Below are positions 8,508 through 17,484 of a DNA stretch of 48,824 bases, in pieces (position 1 is the stretch's first letter; every line of letters begins with the position of its first letter). A program made the translations under genes and the position numbers. Source of the DNA: Candidatus Hodarchaeota archaeon (GTDB lineage Archaea; Asgardarchaeota; Heimdallarchaeia; Hodarchaeales; Hodarchaeaceae); the NCBI GenBank assembly GCA_016840285.1, contig JAEOSR010000003.1, positions 1 through 48,824 on the forward strand, written 5' to 3'. Below the pieces are notes generated by a model. The model saw nothing but the letters and a program-made list of their open reading frames with translations. It made no database searches and was not told the DNA's origin.

Positions 8508-9290
8508 ATGTTAAAAGGTGTGAGAAATTTGGCGGTAAGTCAATTTGAAAACCCCATTGACCTTCTAGGTATTATATTTGTCGTTATAGCAGTTATACTT
8601 TTTTTACTGCTCGGATTATACTTGTTAAATTCTTATCGTAGAACAAAACGTAATACGACTCTATATATGAGCTTGCTTTTGTTGTTTGGGTGTTTAGCTC
8701 TCGTATCATTAGTGATAGAACAGGTTGTATTAATCGCGTCGGGTTTGACTGAAGCTGATGCGCCTGTTAAGAAGAGTTTTCTAGCTTTTAGTGTCGAGGA
8801 GATTGATGTTTTCTGGCTCGCTCTATTATTCGCCGTCATAGCTTGGGTAACATCTGCATTAGCAATTCTATCAGCGTGTTTCTTTACACAGAGTTTCTTT
8901 TCGGATAAATATAAGAAATTATTAATCATTCCAGCGATAATGCTCGCTCTTTGGGTAATTGTGTATACGGCAGCTGATTTTCAGTGGATTGAAATCGCTG
9001 GTGATTGGCAACCTCAACATGATGATCTATTCGAAATTATAGGATATATTTTTCTATTTCCAAATCTCTGGATGGTTGTTCTTTTGTTCTTCTATCTGAC
9101 ACTTTCATTATATAGAAGAGGGGTTCCTCGGTGGAAACAAACTTTTATTCTAGCAATCGGTCAGGCTTTTTTATCTATTGGATTTACAGTAGAGATAATT
9201 AATATCCAAGTACCTATCATATCATTAATTGCTAGATTTGCTATAATGATCTACCCGATTGTAGTATGGATTGGCTTACGTCGAGGATAA
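8508..9290 (+). CDS. Seven-TM membrane protein of unknown function
   Basis: A 260-residue protein with about seven TM segments (roughly residues 18-42, 53-78, 100-126, 135-153, 170-198, 208-226, 232-256) and short basic loops, no large soluble domain and no motif I recognise. The first loop after TM1 is basic (RRTKR), suggesting an outside N-terminus. Start choice: ATG 8508 has no ribosome-binding site, whereas AAAAGGTGTGAG at 8513-8524 lies 5-8 bases before an in-frame TTG at 8529, which may be the real start. The 257 bases upstream (8251-8507) are AT-rich with no convincing gene. A small stem-loop overlaps the stop codon. Confidence 0.7.
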   Translation: MLKGVRNLAVSQFENPIDLLGIIFVVIAVILFLLLGLYLLNSYRRTKRNTTLYMSLLLLFGCLALVSLVIEQVVLIASGLTEADAPVKKSFLAFSVEEIDVFWLALLFAVIAWVTSALAILSACFFTQSFFSDKYKKLLIIPAIMLALWVIVYTAADFQWIEIAGDWQPQHDDLFEIIGYIFLFPNLWMVVLLFFYLTLSLYRRGVPRWKQTFILAIGQAFLSIGFTVEIINIQVPIISLIARFAIMIYPIVVWIGLRRG

Positions 9291-9314
9291 GAGAGAGTCA
9301 TTTTCTCTTCTTTT
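9289..9314 (+). terminator. Stem-loop with T tract after the 7-TM gene
   Basis: AAGAGA (9289-9294) can pair with TCTCTT (9304-9309), followed by CTTTT. It begins within the TAA stop codon. It is a weak terminator candidate supported by position. Confidence 0.35.
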
Positions 9315-9424
9315 GACCGATCTATATAACTTAAGAATTATTAGTTATAATTTAATACTGATCATCTCATAGATATTCTGGAGTAATACTCACGATTGCA
9401 GCTTATCATATTAAGGTAATTGTA

Positions 9425-10891
9425 ATGAGCACCCCTGTTCGAAGTATAGAGGATCTTGGAGCTGAATTCGAAAAATATGTAACTCAATTATTCGAACAAC
9501 GATATAATCAGACCGCAGGCCTTTCCTATGACAAGAATCTTATGGAAGCCCACTCTGAAACGTTGGTAGGGCTGAGCTCAGAGTTCCTAAACTCGTATGA
9601 AGAACCAAGATCTTTTTACTTGAACTCTATTCATCGTATTGCTGAAGCCAGAAAATTACCTCTATCTAATGAAATTTATGAAAAACGAATGTCATTAATA
9701 TCAACTAAAAAATTCTCTATTCACAAAAAGGCAGTTAATTGGGGATCTTGGAGACAATTTAATGCTAAATCTTCTGATCCAGAGGATCGACAACGAGTAT
9801 TTGATGAATTTGTAAATAAGATACCAGATCTAGCCTCCCTTGTAATGAAGCGATTCAACATTTCTCGTCAAGTTTATTCTCTATATGATTCTTCTCCTCT
9901 TGAAACCTATTTGGAAAAAGAATTCATATCGTATGAAAAACTATGTGATCTGATATTAGCGTTAGGAGATGGCGCAAGAAAACGTTTTCTACAAGCTGCA
10001 GACCATTATGCTCCTGAAATCCTCAACAAAGAAACGTTCGACTATTTTGATGACTTTTACCTCGCTAGGGCACGAATATATTCATCATTGAACAAACATT
10101 TCGAAAAAAAGAACCCTATATCAGCAGTAAAGAGTTTTCTTTCTAATTGGGGTTTTGAGAATGATCTAGCTCTGATTAAAGTTGATAGTGAAAATCGAGA
10201 AAAAAAATCTCCTTCTGCTTTTTGTTTCGGGGTCCAAGTACCAAACGATGTTCGTGTGGTTTTTAAGCATGTATCCCCTTTTAGTGACTTCACTAGTGTT
10301 TTTCATGAGTTTGGACATGCTATTCATGCAACATCTGGGAACTCTACAGACCCTTATTGGAAGAGATACGTTGTACCGATGAGCGTTGCTGAAACCTTTT
10401 CTGTTTTCCTTGAAATGATGTTACAGTATCCTCCATTCTTACAACAAGAGCTTGGGTTATCTGAGGATGTTATCCAAGAGATTATCGATCGAAGGCATTT
10501 TATGAACCTTTTTTTCTTAGTCTTTTATTCTGCCAACTCTCTTATGAAATTAGAATTTTGGAAACGAGAATATACTCTTGATCAAGCCTCTTCTCGATTT
10601 CAAGAACTCACAAAACGGTTTTTTTGGGAAATCCCAGGAGATTACTGGTTATTACATCATATCATGCCTGATTATGACCTTTACGCCCCTGCATATTTAC
10701 TTGCCAGTATACGTGTTAAAGAATGGATCAATCAAATGATTGATGAGTATGGAGATGAGTTTTGGAAAGAGAAGCAGGCGGGCACAGTTTTCCGGGATTT
10801 AGCAGCTACCCGGGGAGAATTCGATCTGACAGTGTGGGACATGGACCCTAAACCATATCTTGAAGAACAATCAGCATTTTCTTTTCAATAA
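9425..10891 (+). CDS. M3-family metallopeptidase (oligoendopeptidase-like)
   Basis: A 488-residue cytosolic zinc peptidase of the M3 (thimet oligopeptidase/PepF) family. The zinc site is complete: HEFGH at residues 294-298 and the third ligand E323, 25 residues on, in SVAETFSVFLEMM. Further M3 features are the upstream PSAFCFGV strand and the C-terminal HHIMPDYDLYAPAYLLAS helix region, where Tyr and His residues bind substrate in the family. It should degrade short peptides made by the proteasome and other proteases. Somewhat shorter than typical PepF (about 560-600 residues) because the N-terminal helical lobe is reduced. ATG 9425 is preceded by AAGGT at 9413-9417. A TATA-like CTATATAAC is at 9322-9330. 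It converges with the next gene, four bases away. Confidence 0.9.
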   Translation: MSTPVRSIEDLGAEFEKYVTQLFEQRYNQTAGLSYDKNLMEAHSETLVGLSSEFLNSYEEPRSFYLNSIHRIAEARKLPLSNEIYEKRMSLISTKKFSIHKKAVNWGSWRQFNAKSSDPEDRQRVFDEFVNKIPDLASLVMKRFNISRQVYSLYDSSPLETYLEKEFISYEKLCDLILALGDGARKRFLQAADHYAPEILNKETFDYFDDFYLARARIYSSLNKHFEKKNPISAVKSFLSNWGFENDLALIKVDSENREKKSPSAFCFGVQVPNDVRVVFKHVSPFSDFTSVFHEFGHAIHATSGNSTDPYWKRYVVPMSVAETFSVFLEMMLQYPPFLQQELGLSEDVIQEIIDRRHFMNLFFLVFYSANSLMKLEFWKREYTLDQASSRFQELTKRFFWEIPGDYWLLHHIMPDYDLYAPAYLLASIRVKEWINQMIDEYGDEFWKEKQAGTVFRDLAATRGEFDLTVWDMDPKPYLEEQSAFSFQ

Positions 10892-10895
10892 CAAA

Positions 10896-13508
10896 TTATA
10901 ATGTAAAAACATCCCAATTGTCATCTAGCTGTTCCATCCTGTTAAGAATCTGTTGAAAAGCTGTTATAAATTGTGAAATATCTTGAAACGCTGCGATGGC
11001 AGCTTCAATATTATGTATCAAATCCAGACAACTTTTAGCATTCATATAAATTGAATTGGTGCTATTATCAGTAATATTTCCTTTAACTAAATCTTGCCAG
11101 TTAATAACAGCGCTCTCGTTTAAAAATTCTCCTCTAACTCCATTTAATATTTCGAACGTCGAATTTGTTTCTATCTGAGACAAGGTAAAATTAGAAACCG
11201 CAATTTCTGGTTCAAAAGATCCTGTGCCATTCACTGCTTCAGTCAAAGTTTTATTCAAGCTGTAGGTACCCGAAGAAAAGTATCTAACAGACTGAAAAGT
11301 TCCATTCAAAGCTGAAACATATTGATCAATAATATCAACTCTATCCGTAGCTGATTGGGTAAAATCCACCAAATTTTCAAGTAATTCATTCAGGTCAGCT
11401 AATTCAGTGAATCCGAATGCTTCTTGGGAAGCAATTAATGCACTCATATTCTCTAAACTTGTTTGTGTTTTTGCTAAATAGTCTGAAGTATCATTCAATC
11501 CTTCATTAACTACTTGCCAACGAGGATCAAGAAAATTTGAAGAATCAGAAAAGTTGATTCCTTGAATTTGGTAGAGAGTGCTGTTTAAAGCTTGAAACAT
11601 TGATGATGCATTCTTCAAAGAAAACATAAAGTATTTTGAAACTCTGTGTAAGTTTAGACTAAAATTTGCTAAGTCACGAATAGGAATTACCGCATCTTCT
11701 GATAAGCTTTCAATATCAATAGTTTGCATATCTAGAGAGGCGTTAAAATCCTTTTCGGCTTCTATGAGAATATTCGAATCGAAATTCAGGTCATAAAGAT
11801 CATCAAGTGCTAGGGTGAGTTTATAGGTACTATTTATCCATGGTACCGAATTATTAACGATAGTAATTAGTATAGGCAACCCAGTCTCTAGTTCTGTTAA
11901 CAAATCAAATATCTCAGCGAAAATTGAATAGTCTAGTTTTTCTTGAATTTCGCTGATAAGGTGTAGAATTTGACTTTCTACCAAAGAAAGGTTATTTGTA
12001 CCTCGTTGCAAAATTCTGAGAGCTAATAACATTGAAATATCGTATTCTTGTGAAATCTCTGACCCTAATCCTCCTGGTTGAGGGAGATTTTCAATAGTCT
12101 GCTGAAGGAGATAAAAAGTTTGATTCAATCCTGTTTGAAGGTTGTTATATCCCCATAAAATATTAGGGATATATGGCACTGTATCTGCTAATACCCCTGT
12201 TAATGCTAGTATTTCAGGTAAATCTTCCAAGGGGATCCCTGCCACCTCAGGCATTAAATATGGTAAAATAAATGCTATTAATGGATTCTGGCCAAATTGT
12301 TCAAACGAATTATTGGCCTTATCTAAGTGTTGTTGAGCTGAAGCAATAAGTTCAAGCAATTCTCCATAATTGGCCTCTAAATCCTGAATATATACTGGAG
12401 TAAACATTTCTGCAGTTTCTATTAATCCTATACTGGCGTGGAGAGTCCCTTCAGATCCTTTTCCAAGTGCATGGTACCCCAATGGAATAATGATTATTGC
12501 AATAAGGAATAATGCTGCGAACAGTACTCGTAGTACTGCAGCACTCTTCCATTTTCTTTCTGATATCATAAATAATCCCGAAAGACCCACACCAACAGAA
12601 AAGGGAATTAGCATTATAAAAATACCGTCAAGAAAAGGAATGATTATCTCTAGTAGCTCAATACCCAAAAATACTTCATATCCAAGCTCAGAAATTACCT
12701 CTTGATTTTGAAGATCAGTCAATAAATTCTGACGAGAAATATTATAGAAGATCCCCCAGGGATTTATACCACCAACTCGTAATTTAAAACCAATCAGGGT
12801 TTCTATAATCAGGTAACTAGCTAATGCTGAAATCACTGCAAGAGGAGCGTACTTTGTTGATCTCTTTGCAATAGGAAAGATACACCATAATATGGATAAG
12901 ATGCCAAGACTTATTATATAACCCAGCATGGAATCTAAAAATTGTATCGGTAGAATTATAATTACTAAAGTAGGTAAAATAATACTTAAGCCAAAGACGA
13001 CTATTTGTCCTTCTGTACTATCTAAAAAAGATACAAAACTTTCTTTTCTGCTTAATTCAACAACATTTGAGGCATAATAGATGCTAGTTATTTTTCCAAG
13101 GCCTTTTACAGTTGGAGAATCTGGTTTAATAACTTGAACCAAGACATTTAGTAAAGCTTCACTTCCGATATAATTATAGTGTGAATCAATACCTTCCAGG
13201 ACTAAATGCTCAAAAGTTTGGCGGAAAATTAGCGAAATCGGGCCGATTTTTTCCATCACTAACATCAGGATATGCAATTCTTGGTTTTCATGCAATTCCG
13301 ATGTACGTTTAATTTTTAGATCTACTATCATTCCAGTATGAAGATTGTACTGGTTACTCTCCCCGTGAGTTTTTAGTGCTCGTAAGAATTTGTCTTTGGG
13401 GAAACTAGGAATTTGTTTTGTCTTATCTTTAACAGGATTGACATTAAATTGGAAATGCTCTGATCGGTCACCAGCACGTAATTTAAAGCTAATTTCCCAT
13501 TCGTCCAT
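10896..13508 (-). CDS. Large membrane protein with sequon-dense ectodomain
   Basis: An 870-residue protein of no recognised family. Residues 1-165 form a soluble, beta-rich domain that begins with EWEISFKLRAGDRSEHF. About five or six TM segments follow (from GQIVVFGLSIILPTLVIIILP to VLRVLFAALFLIAIIIIPLG, residues about 168-345). The remaining 500 residues are long helices with heptad-like spacing and no further TM segment. That tail has about 20 N-glycosylation sequons (NNS, NQT, NLS, NST, NAS, NFS, NDT, NMS, NGT, NKT, NIT) against one in the first 350 residues, so it is very probably outside the cell. The overall plan suggests a surface stalk or adhesin anchored by a membrane bundle. ATG 13508 lacks a ribosome-binding site; a TTTTTAA element about 35 bases upstream suggests a leaderless mRNA. 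Confidence 0.75.
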   Translation of the reverse strand: MDEWEISFKLRAGDRSEHFQFNVNPVKDKTKQIPSFPKDKFLRALKTHGESNQYNLHTGMIVDLKIKRTSELHENQELHILMLVMEKIGPISLIFRQTFEHLVLEGIDSHYNYIGSEALLNVLVQVIKPDSPTVKGLGKITSIYYASNVVELSRKESFVSFLDSTEGQIVVFGLSIILPTLVIIILPIQFLDSMLGYIISLGILSILWCIFPIAKRSTKYAPLAVISALASYLIIETLIGFKLRVGGINPWGIFYNISRQNLLTDLQNQEVISELGYEVFLGIELLEIIIPFLDGIFIMLIPFSVGVGLSGLFMISERKWKSAAVLRVLFAALFLIAIIIIPLGYHALGKGSEGTLHASIGLIETAEMFTPVYIQDLEANYGELLELIASAQQHLDKANNSFEQFGQNPLIAFILPYLMPEVAGIPLEDLPEILALTGVLADTVPYIPNILWGYNNLQTGLNQTFYLLQQTIENLPQPGGLGSEISQEYDISMLLALRILQRGTNNLSLVESQILHLISEIQEKLDYSIFAEIFDLLTELETGLPILITIVNNSVPWINSTYKLTLALDDLYDLNFDSNILIEAEKDFNASLDMQTIDIESLSEDAVIPIRDLANFSLNLHRVSKYFMFSLKNASSMFQALNSTLYQIQGINFSDSSNFLDPRWQVVNEGLNDTSDYLAKTQTSLENMSALIASQEAFGFTELADLNELLENLVDFTQSATDRVDIIDQYVSALNGTFQSVRYFSSGTYSLNKTLTEAVNGTGSFEPEIAVSNFTLSQIETNSTFEILNGVRGEFLNESAVINWQDLVKGNITDNSTNSIYMNAKSCLDLIHNIEAAIAAFQDISQFITAFQQILNRMEQLDDNWDVFTL

Positions 13509-13733
13509 TGTCGTTCGTCCAGCTTTTTTTCAATCAAGATGTTCTTAAAAACAAACAATGCACCTAAAGGTTATTTTTGTGCGGAATATGAGCAGTTATT
13601 CAGATTGCTTAGACTCACAATCTAGTTGTAAAAATCATTCCTTTAAAAAGAGTGCTTTATTCTTTAAACTACTTTTTAAGGATATCAGGAGTAGAAGTTA
13701 AGAATAGAAATATATTATTGATATAAGATATAC

Positions 13734-13740
13734 TTATAAG
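13734..13740 (+). promoter_or_regulatory. TATA box for the GTPase/longin-roadblock operon
   Basis: TTATAAG within an AT-rich stretch, about 70 bases before the TTG start at 13808. It would give a leader of about 40 bases that carries the AGGAG ribosome-binding site at 13793-13797. The same intergenic region also holds the divergent promoter of the 870-residue membrane protein. Confidence 0.45.
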
Positions 13741-13807
13741 ATAATATTAGCCTTTTTCTCGAGTAAGTACTTCCTCTATACGGTGCATACACAGGAGCTG
13801 CCGAACT

Positions 13808-14341
13808 TTGTCTAAAAGTAAGAAAGCAAAAGGAGGCAAGTTTGCCTTCAAATTATTATTGGTCGGAGAGCCAGAAGTCGGGAAAACTTCATTAATCAAG
13901 CGTTATGTTGATAACTTTTTTCAAGAGGGCTACCAAATTACTTTGGGAGTCGATTTCCTTTCAAAAACTGTATCAATAGAAGATCGTGATATCACTTTCC
14001 AAATATGGGACGTCGCAGGGCAATCAGGATTTACTAATTTCCGACATTTATACTTGAAAAAAGCGCATGGAGTATTCTTGGTTTTTGATTTAACGCGAAC
14101 AGACCCAACTTATGAAAAATTGGATCGATGGCGCGCTGACATCAAAGAACAAAGCCCAAATGCCAAGGTTATAATTCTTGGTAATAAAGAAGATATTGCA
14201 GAAGGAAAATTACCAGCTAATAAAGATGCGATTCTGGAACGATTTGGTGGCGAAGAATTCTTTGAAACCTCAGCAAAAACAGGGACTCGGGTTCAGGAAG
14301 CATTTCTACAAATGGGTCAATTAATCCTAGGTGAAAAGTAA
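13808..14341 (+). CDS. Rab/Ras-type small GTPase
   Basis: A 177-residue Ras-superfamily GTPase with all five G motifs: G1 GEPEVGKTS (20-28), G2 Thr45 in YQITLGVDF, G3 WDVAGQ (66-71), G4 NKED (125-128), G5 TSAK (153-156). Overall it is closest to the Rab group (LGVDFLSKTV, IWDVAGQ), but Rab's usual WDTAGQ Thr is Val. There is no C-terminal cysteine, so no prenylation; membrane recruitment would need a partner. It starts with TTG at 13808, 10 bases after AGGAG at 13793-13797, and has a basic N-terminus (SKSKKAKGGK). The downstream longin-roadblock-like gene overlaps its ribosome-binding site with this gene's end, so the two are translated as a pair, which suggests a GTPase with its dedicated regulator. 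Confidence 0.93.
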   Translation: MSKSKKAKGGKFAFKLLLVGEPEVGKTSLIKRYVDNFFQEGYQITLGVDFLSKTVSIEDRDITFQIWDVAGQSGFTNFRHLYLKKAHGVFLVFDLTRTDPTYEKLDRWRADIKEQSPNAKVIILGNKEDIAEGKLPANKDAILERFGGEEFFETSAKTGTRVQEAFLQMGQLILGEK

Positions 14342-14342
14342 A

Positions 14343-15131
14343 ATGGTCTCGTTTGATGAGCTTGAAACATTTTTAGCTTTTTACGTTTTTAGCTCACGAG
14401 GTAAACCGTTAATCAATAAAGATTTTCGTAACATAGAAGAACAAAAATCTTTTCCTGCTTCAAACATCCAGACACTATTAAGCTCTGCTTACGAAATTTC
14501 TCAGGGATTAGATGATGAATCAATCAGCCAGGGAGAAATTTTTCACATCGATTTTGCCTCAATGCGTATTGCAGGCATTGTGAGATCTGAAGGATTGTTT
14601 TCACTCATTGCTTCCGCTTCCGCCTCAATTCTTGACATTGAATTTAAATTGAGAACCTTAATGAGTCTTTTTGTAGGAAATTTTGAAGAAAAACTTGCCA
14701 AAAAGACCGTTCGTCTTTCAGGTGTTGAAAAAAAGGAATTTGAGGAACTTATCAAGACCGTCATGGCAGGAGAATCTCGTTACATGTCTTCTCCACAGAA
14801 ACGGGAAGTAGAAGATTGTCTTCATGCGTGGGTAATTAGTGATGATGCAATTAGGGGTGCATGTATCTCATCATTTACAGGAGCCGTCATAGTTAATGAA
14901 ATGGATGCTGAAATGTTGCCAGCTGCTGTACGTGCAATACGTGGAGCATTCGCAGCTCACTTAGAGAAACCCAGATTCTTCTTAGCTGTATCAGGAATTG
15001 CTAATCTCTTCGTATATATTCTAGGAGAAGGATTATTACTATTAGTAGATTCTAATCCTGATGTACCATCTTCCGCAACTATTGAAAGAGTAGAGGGAAA
15101 AGTTGCCGAATTACGGAACCTTATACTCTAA
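14343..15131 (+). CDS. Longin-like plus roadblock-like regulator of the GTPase
   Basis: A 262-residue soluble protein. ATG 14343 follows AGGTGA (14329-14334), which lies inside the end of the GTPase gene; the upstream GTG 14331 overlaps that site and is less likely. Residues about 1-120 resemble a longin-type fold (start LETFLAFYVFSSRGKPLINK, later helix DIEFKLRTLMSLFVGNFEEKL). Residues about 150-262 resemble a roadblock/LC7 domain: strand RGACISSFTGAVIVNEMD, helix AAVRAIRGAFAAHL, strands FFLAVSG and LFVYILGEGLLLLVDSN, C-terminal helix. Roadblock proteins such as MglB and Ragulator bind and regulate Ras-like GTPases. The translation-coupled arrangement points to a complex with the neighbouring GTPase. 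Domain calls are from pattern reading. Confidence 0.6.
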   Translation: MVSFDELETFLAFYVFSSRGKPLINKDFRNIEEQKSFPASNIQTLLSSAYEISQGLDDESISQGEIFHIDFASMRIAGIVRSEGLFSLIASASASILDIEFKLRTLMSLFVGNFEEKLAKKTVRLSGVEKKEFEELIKTVMAGESRYMSSPQKREVEDCLHAWVISDDAIRGACISSFTGAVIVNEMDAEMLPAAVRAIRGAFAAHLEKPRFFLAVSGIANLFVYILGEGLLLLVDSNPDVPSSATIERVEGKVAELRNLIL

Positions 15132-15162
15132 TTGACTCATATTTGATTCTGAAGGATTTTTT

Positions 15163-17280
15163 TTGTTATCTCCTAAACAAGGGACAGTATATTTTCCTAT
15201 AGTTTGGCACGCCCATCAACCCGTTGGTAACTTTCCCTGGGTTATAGAAGATGCTTATCAGAAAGCCTACAAGCCTTTGATCCAAACGATTAGAAAATAT
15301 CCAAAGATTAAATCAAATTTACATATCTCTGGTCCTCTTCTTACGTGGCTTCAGGAAAACCACCCTGAATATTTAGAACAGATCGTTATCCTTTCTCGTC
15401 GTAATCAGATTGAAATTATTGGTGGGGGCTTTTATGAACCTATTCTAGCTGTAATCCCTGATAGAGATAAGGAAAAACAAATTCAGCTAATGATCGATTG
15501 GTGGGATGAAAATTACAATATTTATCCAAAAGGTATTTGGTTAGCAGAAAGGGTATGGGTACCAAGTTTACCCCCAATTCTAGTAAATGTTGGGATTGAT
15601 TTCACTTTCATTGATGACTATCTTTTTCATATGGCTGGACTTTCCGAACACCAGACCTATTATGCGTATATGACCGAAGATCAAGGAAAACCAATAACCA
15701 TATTTCCCATTAATCAAACAATTCGTTATTTAGTCCCATGGCGAAATCCTATAGAAACGATTCAATATTTAAAGAAAGGCTGCGACGAACACCATGAAAA
15801 GATTGTAGTTATGGTATCTGATATGGAGAAAATGGGAGTTTGGCCTGCTGGTGATCGAACAACCCATGATATATGCTACATTGATGGTTATGATGGTACT
15901 CCTTGGATAAATGGTTTTTTTGAGGCGATTCTTGCCAATCCATGGATAAAGCCAATCCTAATTAGCGACTATCTCAAAGAACATCATCCAAGGGGTCTTC
16001 TTTATCTCCCCACAAGTAGTTATGATAAAATGGCAGTCTGGGCTTTACCGTCTCCTTTGAGAAAACGCTTGGAAAACTTATTTAAAAGAATAGATCAAAA
16101 TGAAATAGAACCTGAATTAGCTGAGGATATTCGAACCTTTGCTAAAGGATCTATCTGGCAGAATTTCTTAATTAAATACTCCCAAGCGAATATTATGCAT
16201 AAGAGAATGCTTATTTGCCGGGATAAAGCAGAATCTACTGAAAAATCTCTTCCAAACTCCTCCATAGACCAGTTCAAAAGAATCTGGGAGAAAATTTTGA
16301 TTTCTCAATCGAATGATACTTATTGGCATGGATTATTTGGTGGAATTTACTATCGATTTTTACGACATACAACTCACAAACATATAATCCTAGCTGAGTA
16401 TCTTTTGGATGAACTTCGGAATCAAGAAGGTTTGGTTGAGTTCACAGGTGGTATTCAAGATGTTTTATTAGATGGCCAACCTGATGGGATTTTAGAAAAC
16501 AAACATATCTCGTGTTATATTTCCTCGCTTTTTGGCGGGTCAATTTTCGCATTAAACCTGAAAAAGCATGGGTACAATTTCTTAAATGTTTTAACTCGTC
16601 AGAACGAACCATACCACACCGACATGAAACCAGGTGTTCAGGATCGCTTTGAAAAATGGGCTTTCCAGGATCATTTTCTATTAAGAGAAGTTCCTAAAGA
16701 TTCTCTACAAAAAGATACCTACAGGGATCTTGGAAACTTTGCGAATAAAATTTATGAAATCTATCAAAATCCAGATCAGAGTCTGACTCTGATCCGAAGA
16801 GGAGTAATATCCCTAGGAGATAGGTTAATTCAGACAATGCTTTCAAAGAAATATCAATTACAAAATACACAACTTTTCATTGAATATGATATTAATTTCT
16901 CAGAGCCTATAGAACCTGAAACTCTGTTTTTTTCTCCTGAAATAAATCTTGTAGCAGCTTCGTACCCACATAAAACAACAGGTATCATAAATGACACACC
17001 TTTTGATTTAGCAGAATTTCTTACCTGTTCCAAATGCCATACTGTTGAAATAAGGGATTTAAATGAGAGTGTGTCAATTATTCTTAATTTCGTTCAGGTT
17101 TTTGATTGTATGATCTTCCCTTTATTTTCCATATTGAAAAGTGAGATTGGGGTTGAGGAGATATACCAGGGTACATCAATATTTCCTAAAATCAAAGTTT
17201 CTGGTAAAAAGTTACATTTTATGATTAATATACGTTTAAAGTCGGTAGAAAGCGAATCCAATAATCAGAAGGAATTCTAA
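15163..17280 (+). CDS. GH57 4-alpha-glucanotransferase / amylase-type enzyme
   Basis: A 705-residue glycoside hydrolase family 57 enzyme acting on alpha-1,4-glucans. Conserved regions are visible in order: HAHQPVGNF (16-24), GGGFYEPI, WLAERVWVP with nucleophile E129, and SDMEKMGVWP with acid/base D220. These correspond to E123 and D214 of the Thermococcus litoralis glucanotransferase, with the same spacing (91). The long C-terminal half, with segments FTGGIQDVLLDGQ and beta-rich stretches, matches the extra domains of that enzyme. It lacks a signal peptide, so it acts inside the cell, probably remodelling glycogen together with the glgA product encoded at 42.6 kb. TTG 15163 is preceded by GAAGGA at 15151-15156. 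It follows the GTPase pair by 31 bases and may be cotranscribed. Confidence 0.9.
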   Translation: MLSPKQGTVYFPIVWHAHQPVGNFPWVIEDAYQKAYKPLIQTIRKYPKIKSNLHISGPLLTWLQENHPEYLEQIVILSRRNQIEIIGGGFYEPILAVIPDRDKEKQIQLMIDWWDENYNIYPKGIWLAERVWVPSLPPILVNVGIDFTFIDDYLFHMAGLSEHQTYYAYMTEDQGKPITIFPINQTIRYLVPWRNPIETIQYLKKGCDEHHEKIVVMVSDMEKMGVWPAGDRTTHDICYIDGYDGTPWINGFFEAILANPWIKPILISDYLKEHHPRGLLYLPTSSYDKMAVWALPSPLRKRLENLFKRIDQNEIEPELAEDIRTFAKGSIWQNFLIKYSQANIMHKRMLICRDKAESTEKSLPNSSIDQFKRIWEKILISQSNDTYWHGLFGGIYYRFLRHTTHKHIILAEYLLDELRNQEGLVEFTGGIQDVLLDGQPDGILENKHISCYISSLFGGSIFALNLKKHGYNFLNVLTRQNEPYHTDMKPGVQDRFEKWAFQDHFLLREVPKDSLQKDTYRDLGNFANKIYEIYQNPDQSLTLIRRGVISLGDRLIQTMLSKKYQLQNTQLFIEYDINFSEPIEPETLFFSPEINLVAASYPHKTTGIINDTPFDLAEFLTCSKCHTVEIRDLNESVSIILNFVQVFDCMIFPLFSILKSEIGVEEIYQGTSIFPKIKVSGKKLHFMINIRLKSVESESNNQKEF

Positions 17281-17381
17281 GAAAGTATGAATAAAATAAA
17301 AATGATTCCGAATAAAACTAATAGTCCTGCTCCATACGTAAAAGTAATGTCTAGTATCATTCTTAGTTTTTGAATTGTCAT
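17277..17381 (-). CDS. Possible single-TM microprotein
   Basis: A 34-residue open frame on the minus strand, ending in a TAG that overlaps the convergent GH57 stop codon. It has a short basic N-terminal helix (MTIQKLRMILD) and one hydrophobic stretch (GLLVLFGIIFILFIL), ending in Ser. An in-frame TTG at 17417 would give 46 residues, but a TATA-like TTTTTATACT (17427-17418) overlaps that position and predicts a transcription start near 17396, favouring ATG 17381. Its layout resembles the frame at 42347-42457. There is no family assignment; coding status is unproven. Confidence 0.35.
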   Translation of the reverse strand: MTIQKLRMILDITFTYGAGLLVLFGIIFILFILS

Positions 17382-17417
17382 TCCCACTTTTTCTTCGAGT
17401 AAATAATTAACATTCAA

Positions 17418-17427
17418 GTATAAAAAC
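17418..17427 (-). promoter_or_regulatory. TATA-like element before the microprotein frame
   Basis: On the minus strand this reads TTTTTATACT. A start site 25-27 bases downstream would fall about 15 bases before ATG 17381. Confidence 0.3.
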
Positions 17428-17484
17428 CCTTCTATCCTAGATACAAAAGAAACACTATATGTTTGCTAAAGATTTGGTCATTTT

